Positions 6,763 to 10,049 of a DNA stretch of 10,049 bases are shown here, piece by piece. The DNA comes from Myxococcales bacterium (GTDB taxonomy: Bacteria; Myxococcota; Polyangia; Fen-1088), in contig PMBY01000107.1 of NCBI GenBank assembly GCA_003153875.1, forward strand, positions 5,509 to 15,557, in the 5' to 3' direction. The first letter of the stretch is position 1. Each line of letters opens with the position of its first letter. Position numbers and translations under genes: made by a program. The notes under the pieces are model-generated. The model did not search any database and was not told where the DNA came from. It saw nothing but the letters and a program-made list of their open reading frames with translations.

Positions 6763-6786
6763 GGTGTATAAACGGTGTATGAAACG
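6763..6786 (+). repeat. tandem repeat over the vapB promoter and start, possible VapB operator
   Basis: Two near-identical copies, GGTGTATAAACG (6763-6774) and GGTGTATGAAACG (6774-6786), lie head-to-tail with an 11-bp period, about one helical turn. The first contains the putative -10 and the second the vapB ATG. VapBC complexes usually repress their own promoter and ribbon-helix-helix antitoxins bind tandem sites, so this is a reasonable operator candidate. That role is inferred. Confidence 0.45.
6767..6772 (+). promoter_or_regulatory. candidate -10 element of vapBC (leaderless arrangement)
   Basis: TATAAA (five of six matches to TATAAT) ends six bases before ATG 6779. Transcription would start at the vapB start codon. 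No Shine-Dalgarno precedes vapB, and no good -35 is visible at 16-18 nt spacing. Confidence 0.45.
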
Positions 6787-6976
6787 CACCAATGTGGTTG
6801 TGGACCAGCGCTTGCTCGCCCAGGCCCGAAAACTCACGGGTGCCCGAACCGTGCGCGAGATTCTGGGGCGGGCGCTGCAGGAAATGGTCGCCCGCGAGGA
6901 GCAGCGGCGCCTGGCTGTTCAGCTTCGGGGCTCGGGTTGGACAGGAAGTCTCTCCGCGATGCGAAAAGCGCGGTAG
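6779..6976 (+). CDS. vapB: VapB-family antitoxin
   Basis: Small antitoxin of 65 aa that would neutralise the VapC RNase encoded 12 nt downstream and bind the operon promoter. The N-terminus MKRTNVVVDQRLLAQARKL (1-19) is the beta-strand plus helix of a ribbon-helix-helix DNA-binding domain of the VapB type in which RTN-V-V-x-D is followed by LLxxA. A second helix (TVREILGRALQEMVARE) completes it. The C-terminal tail, with LRGSGWTGSLSAMRKAR, is the flexible toxin-binding segment typical of the group (LRG...W.G.L..MR). An in-frame GTG at 6761 would add six residues, but family members begin at M-(K)-RTN, so ATG 6779 is chosen. It is divergent from the rhomboid gene. Confidence 0.85.
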   Translation: MKRTNVVVDQRLLAQARKLTGARTVREILGRALQEMVAREEQRRLAVQLRGSGWTGSLSAMRKAR

Positions 6977-6988
6977 CAGGCCGCCGCC

Positions 6989-7387
6989 ATGCTGGTTGAC
7001 ACCTCTGCGTGGATCGAATGGCTGCGCGCCACGGGCTCGCGGCCCGATCGGATCTTGGCCCGCGCTTTCGAGCGGGGGGATCCCATATTCGTCACCGGTG
7101 TCGTGGTTCAAGAGATCCTGAACGGAGCTCGCGACGAAAGGCACGTGGCCCAACTGCAGCAGCTTCTGGCGACTTGCCACCCGGTTGAGCCGGTCTACCC
7201 CGAAACCTACCAGCACGCCGCGCACCTATTCCGCACCTGCCGGGCCGCGGGGCGTTCCGTGCGCGGGACACTGGACTGCCTGATCGCGGCTATCGCGATC
7301 GAGCACAGCGTCGAGCTCCTGGCGTACGGTCGCGATTTCGAGACCCTGAACGACGTCTGCGGCCTGCGCCTGCGGGTCAGCGCCTGA
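6989..7387 (+). CDS. vapC: VapC-family PIN-domain ribonuclease toxin
   Basis: PIN-domain toxin, 132 aa, a Mg2+-dependent endoribonuclease typically acting on tRNA or rRNA and held inactive by VapB. The start MLVDTSAWIEWL carries the first acidic residue, Asp4. Glu42 (VVVQEILNG) and Asp96 (GTLDCLIAAIAIE) are the next two. The fourth acidic position, usually the first Asp/Asn of a D-x-D-F or N-x-x-D-F element after LL-x-x, appears to be Gly114 in LLAYGRDF, leaving Asp116 as the possible substitute. Activity may still be retained. It is 12 nt downstream of vapB with a weak AGG (6979-6981) 7 nt before the ATG. It ends convergent with ilvH. Confidence 0.87.
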   Translation: MLVDTSAWIEWLRATGSRPDRILARAFERGDPIFVTGVVVQEILNGARDERHVAQLQQLLATCHPVEPVYPETYQHAAHLFRTCRAAGRSVRGTLDCLIAAIAIEHSVELLAYGRDFETLNDVCGLRLRVSA

Positions 7388-7389
7388 TC

Positions 7390-7417
7390 CGGCCGGCCGA
7401 CCCACGCAGACCGGCCG
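7390..7417. terminator. possible hairpin between vapC and ilvH
   Basis: A perfect 7-bp GC-only inverted repeat, CGGCCGG (7390-7396) and CCGGCCG (7411-7417), has a 14-nt loop. It fills most of the 49-nt gap between the convergent stops of vapC (7387) and ilvH (7437). It is well placed to end transcription from both sides, but there is no T-tract, and GC-rich repeats of this size occur by chance in such DNA. Confidence 0.3.
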
Positions 7418-7436
7418 CCCACCTGGATGCTGAACC

Positions 7437-7970
7437 TTATGTCGTCTCTGGCCCGCGGGTCATCAGGATCTTGCCGGAACGAACCAGTTCGACCAGGCCG
7501 AACGGGCGCACCAGCGAGATGAAGCTGTCCAGCTTCTCGCTGCCACCGGTGACCCGCAGGATGAGCGAGTTGGTCCCGCAGTCCACCACCTTGGCCTTGT
7601 AGTGCTCGGCGATCTGCAGGATCTCAGTTCGCTCGTTCACCTGGGCCTGCAGCTTGACGAGGGCGATCTCGGTCTCGACCGCCGACTGACCGGTGTGGTC
7701 GATGGCGTGCACCACGTCGACCAGCTTGGCCACCTGCCGGATCATCTGTTCCAGAGTCTCGGCCGCGCCCCGGCAGGTGATGGTCATGCGCGAGAAGCCG
7801 GCGTCGGTGGGATCGGGGCTGACCACCAGGCTTTCGATGTTGTAGCCACGACGGGCGAACACCAGGGCCACGCGCACCAGCACGCCGGGCTGGTTGCGCA
7901 CCAGCACCGAGATGGTGTGCAGAGGATTGCTTTCAGGGACAGCAGCGGGGACGGCAAGTGCAGCACTCAT
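7437..7970 (-). CDS. ilvH: acetolactate synthase small (regulatory) subunit
   Basis: Regulatory subunit of acetohydroxyacid synthase, 177 aa, cytoplasmic; it activates IlvB and confers feedback inhibition by valine. An N-terminal ACT domain (HTISVLVRNQPGVLVRV, then RRGYNIESLVV and SRMTITCRG, about 18-92) is followed by the second ACT-like domain (about 99-172: IALVKLQA, VDCGTNSLILRVTG, VELVRSGKILMTRG). Asn26, Gly29 and Asn44 align with E. coli IlvH Asn11, Gly14 and Asn29, which form the valine site, so feedback control is probably intact. Full-length (IlvH-type, unlike the short single-domain E. coli IlvN), with about 17 extra N-terminal residues. Start ATG 7970 has AGAGG 5 nt upstream. It lies 43 nt downstream of ilvB in one operon. 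The commonly adjacent ilvC is missing here. Some annotations would call it ilvN. Confidence 0.93.
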   Translation of the reverse strand: MSAALAVPAAVPESNPLHTISVLVRNQPGVLVRVALVFARRGYNIESLVVSPDPTDAGFSRMTITCRGAAETLEQMIRQVAKLVDVVHAIDHTGQSAVETEIALVKLQAQVNERTEILQIAEHYKAKVVDCGTNSLILRVTGGSEKLDSFISLVRPFGLVELVRSGKILMTRGPETT

Positions 7971-8013
7971 GGTTTCCTCTGATTCAGGGTCGATGGCAGG
8001 TGCGCAAGCGCGG

Positions 8014-9825
8014 TCATGACGGCTCTCCCTCTTCGTCGGGTTCCATGCGCGGCGGATCGATGATCATCTCGCGCAGGCTGGCGCCCGCGGGCACCATGGG
8101 GAACACGTTGCCTTCCTTCACCACCTCGGCGTCGATGAGGCAGGGGCCATCGTTGTATTCCATGGCCGCCAGGAGCACGCGATCGACGTCGGCGGCCCGG
8201 CGCAGGTGCAGGCCCTTAGCTCCGTAGGCTTCGGCCAGCTTGACGAAATCGGGATTGCCGTCGAGGTCGATGCCCGAGAGGCGGTTGTCGTAGAACATCT
8301 CCTGCCACTGACGAACCATGCCCAGGTAGTGGTTGTTCATGATGATGACCTTGACCGCCAGCTTGTGCACCACAGCGGTGGCCAGCTCGGACAGGGTCAT
8401 CTGAAAACCGCCGTCGCCCACGATGGCCCACACCGACCGGTCGGGCCAGCCCAGCTTGGCGCCGATGGCCGCCGGGAAACCGAAGCCCATGGTCCCGGCG
8501 CCGCCCGACGACAACCAGTGACGATTGCGCGTGGTGCGCAGAAACTGGGCCGCCCACATCTGGTGCTGGCCCACGTCGGTGACCACGATCGAATCGCGGC
8601 CGCCCAGCTTGTCCAGCCGGTCCAGGATGTGCTGCGGCCGCAGGCCACCCTTCTTCGGGTAGTGCAACGGGAACTGCTGGCGCCAGGCCGCGATCTGCTC
8701 AAGCCATTCGGCGCGCTCGCCCTTTTCGACTAGCGGAATCAAGTCCTCCACAACCAGGCGCGCATCGCCGGACAGGGCTAGGTCGGGCACGAGGATCTTT
8801 CCGAACTCGGCCCGGTCGACGTCCACGTGAATCTTGACCGCGTCCCGGCAGAACTCGGACAACTTGCCGGTGATGCGATCGTCCCAGCGCGCGCCGATGG
8901 CCATGATGAGATCGCAGTCAGCCACCGCCTTGTTGGCGTAGGCCGTGCCGTGCATGCCCAGCATCCCCAGGTGCAAGGTTTCGTCCTCGGGCACCGCGCC
9001 CTTGCCCAGCAAGGTCGTGACCACGGGCGCCTGCAGCTTTTCAGCGAGCTGCAGGATGGCCCGGCCTGCGTCGGACATGACCGCGCCGTGGCCGACGTAG
9101 AGCACGGGCCGGCGGCTCTTGGCGAGAAACTGCGCGGCCCGCTTGAGGTCTTGCGCTTCCGCCCGCTGGGGCACGTGATACCCGGGCAGATCGACCGAAT
9201 CGACAAAGGGAGCATCACAGAGGCCGGCCGCCAGATCCTTGGGCAAGTCGATCAGCACCGGGCCGGGCCGGCCCGTGGTGGCGATGTAGAAAGCCTCTTT
9301 GATGATGCGAGGAATGTCGGCCGCCTGGCGCACGAGATAGCTGTGCTTGACCACGGGATACGTGATGCCGGTGACGTCCGCTTCCTGGAAGGCGTCCTTG
9401 CCCAGCAACGACCGCACCACCTGCGCGGTGATGACGACCATGGGCACCGAATCCATGAGCGCGGTGTAAAGCCCGGTGATGGTGTTGGTGGCGCCTGGGC
9501 CCGAGGTCACCAGCACCACGCCGGGCTTGCCGGTGGCGCGTGCGTAGCCGTCGGCCATGTGGGTCGCGCCCTGCTCGTGGCGAACCCGGACCAACTTGAT
9601 CTTCGACCCGATGAGGGCGTCGAAGAGCGGGATGGCAGCGCCGCCGGGCAGGCCGAAGATGATTTCGACGCCTTCGCGCTCCAGACACTGCACCAGCTTT
9701 TCGCCGCCGGTTGGGATCTTCGCTGTTTGGCTGGCGTCCGCCGCCTTGCTGCGAAGTTGCGCATTCTGGCGCGACTTTGTCTTCTTTTTTGCTTCCGTCT
9801 TTGCCATCTTTGCCTTTTTCTTCAT
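8014..9825 (-). CDS. ilvB: acetolactate synthase large (catalytic) subunit
   Basis: Thiamine diphosphate-dependent acetohydroxyacid synthase, 603 aa. It condenses pyruvate with pyruvate or 2-ketobutyrate, the first common step of valine, leucine and isoleucine synthesis. The PYR domain (about 40-205) has the ThDP-activating Glu84 in RHEQGA and TSGPGATN (107-114). The central domain covers about 225-365. The PP domain (about 395-570) carries GAGTMGFGFPAAIG (442-455), the Mg-ThDP motif from GDG (470-472) to NN (497-498), and the channel segment MVRQW with Trp507. A Lys/Ala-rich stretch of about 38 residues (MKKKAKMAKTEAKKKTKS onwards) precedes the homologous core at TGGEKLV, longer than usual for the family. 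ATG 9825 has no clear Shine-Dalgarno; in-frame ATG 9807 (seventh codon) has AAGG 5 nt upstream and is the alternative start. A leader ORF ends 13 nt upstream, suggesting coupled translation. ilvH follows. Confidence 0.94.
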   Translation of the reverse strand: MKKKAKMAKTEAKKKTKSRQNAQLRSKAADASQTAKIPTGGEKLVQCLEREGVEIIFGLPGGAAIPLFDALIGSKIKLVRVRHEQGATHMADGYARATGKPGVVLVTSGPGATNTITGLYTALMDSVPMVVITAQVVRSLLGKDAFQEADVTGITYPVVKHSYLVRQAADIPRIIKEAFYIATTGRPGPVLIDLPKDLAAGLCDAPFVDSVDLPGYHVPQRAEAQDLKRAAQFLAKSRRPVLYVGHGAVMSDAGRAILQLAEKLQAPVVTTLLGKGAVPEDETLHLGMLGMHGTAYANKAVADCDLIMAIGARWDDRITGKLSEFCRDAVKIHVDVDRAEFGKILVPDLALSGDARLVVEDLIPLVEKGERAEWLEQIAAWRQQFPLHYPKKGGLRPQHILDRLDKLGGRDSIVVTDVGQHQMWAAQFLRTTRNRHWLSSGGAGTMGFGFPAAIGAKLGWPDRSVWAIVGDGGFQMTLSELATAVVHKLAVKVIIMNNHYLGMVRQWQEMFYDNRLSGIDLDGNPDFVKLAEAYGAKGLHLRRAADVDRVLLAAMEYNDGPCLIDAEVVKEGNVFPMVPAGASLREMIIDPPRMEPDEEGEPS

Positions 9826-9838
9826 AGATTGTCAGATT

Positions 9839-9958
9839 TCAGCTATCGCTTAGTACAAACATGACGATTATGATGCCAATTTGTATCACATCTGCGCCTT
9901 GGCGCCACAAAGACTGGAATTTCCTCAGCATATTGCATTGATTCATCGGTCTTTTCAT
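9839..9958 (-). CDS. putative branched-chain-amino-acid leader peptide upstream of ilvB
   Basis: A 39-codon ORF from ATG 9958 to TGA 9839, directly upstream of ilvB on the same strand. It has a strong Shine-Dalgarno, GGAGG at 9972-9968, 9 nt from the ATG, better than anything in front of ilvB. Codons 24-36 read VIQIGIIIVMFVL: five Ile in seven codons (25-31), plus three Val and one Leu. They use codons rare in this GC-rich DNA (ATA twice, GTA, CTA). The stop is 13 nt before the ilvB ATG. This composition and placement are those of leader peptides whose ribosome stalls when Ile/Val/Leu-tRNA is scarce. A classical terminator between leader and ilvB does not fit in 13 nt, so coupling or translational attenuation is more likely. 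The alternative is a tiny membrane peptide or a chance ORF in an AT-rich leader; no homolog is known to me. Confidence 0.55.
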   Translation of the reverse strand: MKRPMNQCNMLRKFQSLWRQGADVIQIGIIIVMFVLSDS

Positions 9959-9967
9959 ATCCGCTGG

Positions 9968-9972
9968 CCTCC
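9968..9972 (-). promoter_or_regulatory. Shine-Dalgarno of the ilvB leader ORF
   Basis: Minus-strand GGAGG ends 9 nt before ATG 9958. It is the only strong ribosome-binding sequence found upstream of ilvB and the main reason to believe the leader ORF is translated. Beyond it (9973-10049) no clear promoter is seen. The remaining bases could hold the operon promoter or the 3' end of an upstream gene, and the window ends before this can be decided. Confidence 0.5.
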
Positions 9973-10049
9973 GATAGCCCGAGTCTCGCCGCGTCGTCAG
10001 CGATCAGTTGCGTAGCGATCGCGGCCGCTAGTGCCTCCGGTCAGAAGAG

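Noticed and set aside
6691..6837. Longer rhomboid start at ATG 6837
   Set aside because: It would run antisense across the vapB start and promoter, and the added residues show no conserved character.
8827..9864. Long + strand open frame (345 codons) opposite ilvB
   Set aside because: It is fully antisense to a strongly conserved gene, and its translation is low-complexity His/Asp/Gly/Ala-rich with no recognisable domain, typical of open antisense frames in GC-rich DNA.
9997..10022. GCGATC/GATCGC inverted repeat upstream of the ilvB leader
   Set aside because: A 6-bp stem with an 11-nt loop built from a common GATC-containing word; too weak to call an operator or attenuator.
9997..10047. Minus-strand frame entering from the right edge and stopping at 9997
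   Set aside because: Only 16 residues are visible with no recognisable motif, so the 3' end of an upstream gene cannot be told from chance.

Overview
This is a GC-rich, densely coded bacterial chromosome segment with ten protein genes and one probable leader peptide. The gene families, together with a CcmE carrying Cys-x3-Tyr instead of His-x3-Tyr, a LolC/E permease with extra membrane segments and a rhomboid with an N-terminal soluble domain, suggest a Myxococcota/Deltaproteobacteria-type organism. That taxonomic placement is inference; no rRNA or other marker is present.

Layout. (1) Positions 1-155 are non-coding and hold a plausible promoter. (2) 156-3744 (+) is a tightly packed three-gene operon: a LolC/LolE-family permease, a short-chain dehydrogenase (SDR) and an old-yellow-enzyme-type flavin oxidoreductase. 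Each gene starts at a GTG that overlaps the previous stop by 4 nt (GTGA). (3) 3752-6690 (-) reads, in transcription order, rhomboid protease, M20 peptidase, then CcmE. It converges on the first operon across a 7-nt gap. (4) 6779-7387 (+) is a VapBC toxin-antitoxin pair, divergent from the rhomboid. (5) 7437-9958 (-) is the acetolactate synthase operon, in transcription order a 39-codon Ile/Val/Leu-rich leader ORF, ilvB and ilvH. No ilvC follows ilvH, because the convergent vapC lies there.

How the genes work together. IlvB and IlvH form the committed, valine-feedback-regulated step of branched-chain amino acid synthesis. CcmE is the periplasmic haem chaperone of cytochrome c maturation, here stand-alone. 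The permease, SDR and flavin enzyme are co-transcribed, but their joint role is not evident. VapBC is the only clearly accessory cassette.

Two regulatory observations stand out. First, the ilvB leader ORF has a strong Shine-Dalgarno and a run of Ile/Val/Leu codons including rare ATA. It stops 13 nt before ilvB, which itself has no clear Shine-Dalgarno, so control by leader translation and coupling is suggested. Second, ccmE, the rhomboid gene and vapB lack a Shine-Dalgarno, and each has a -10-like hexamer ending exactly 6 nt before its start codon, the arrangement expected for leaderless mRNAs.
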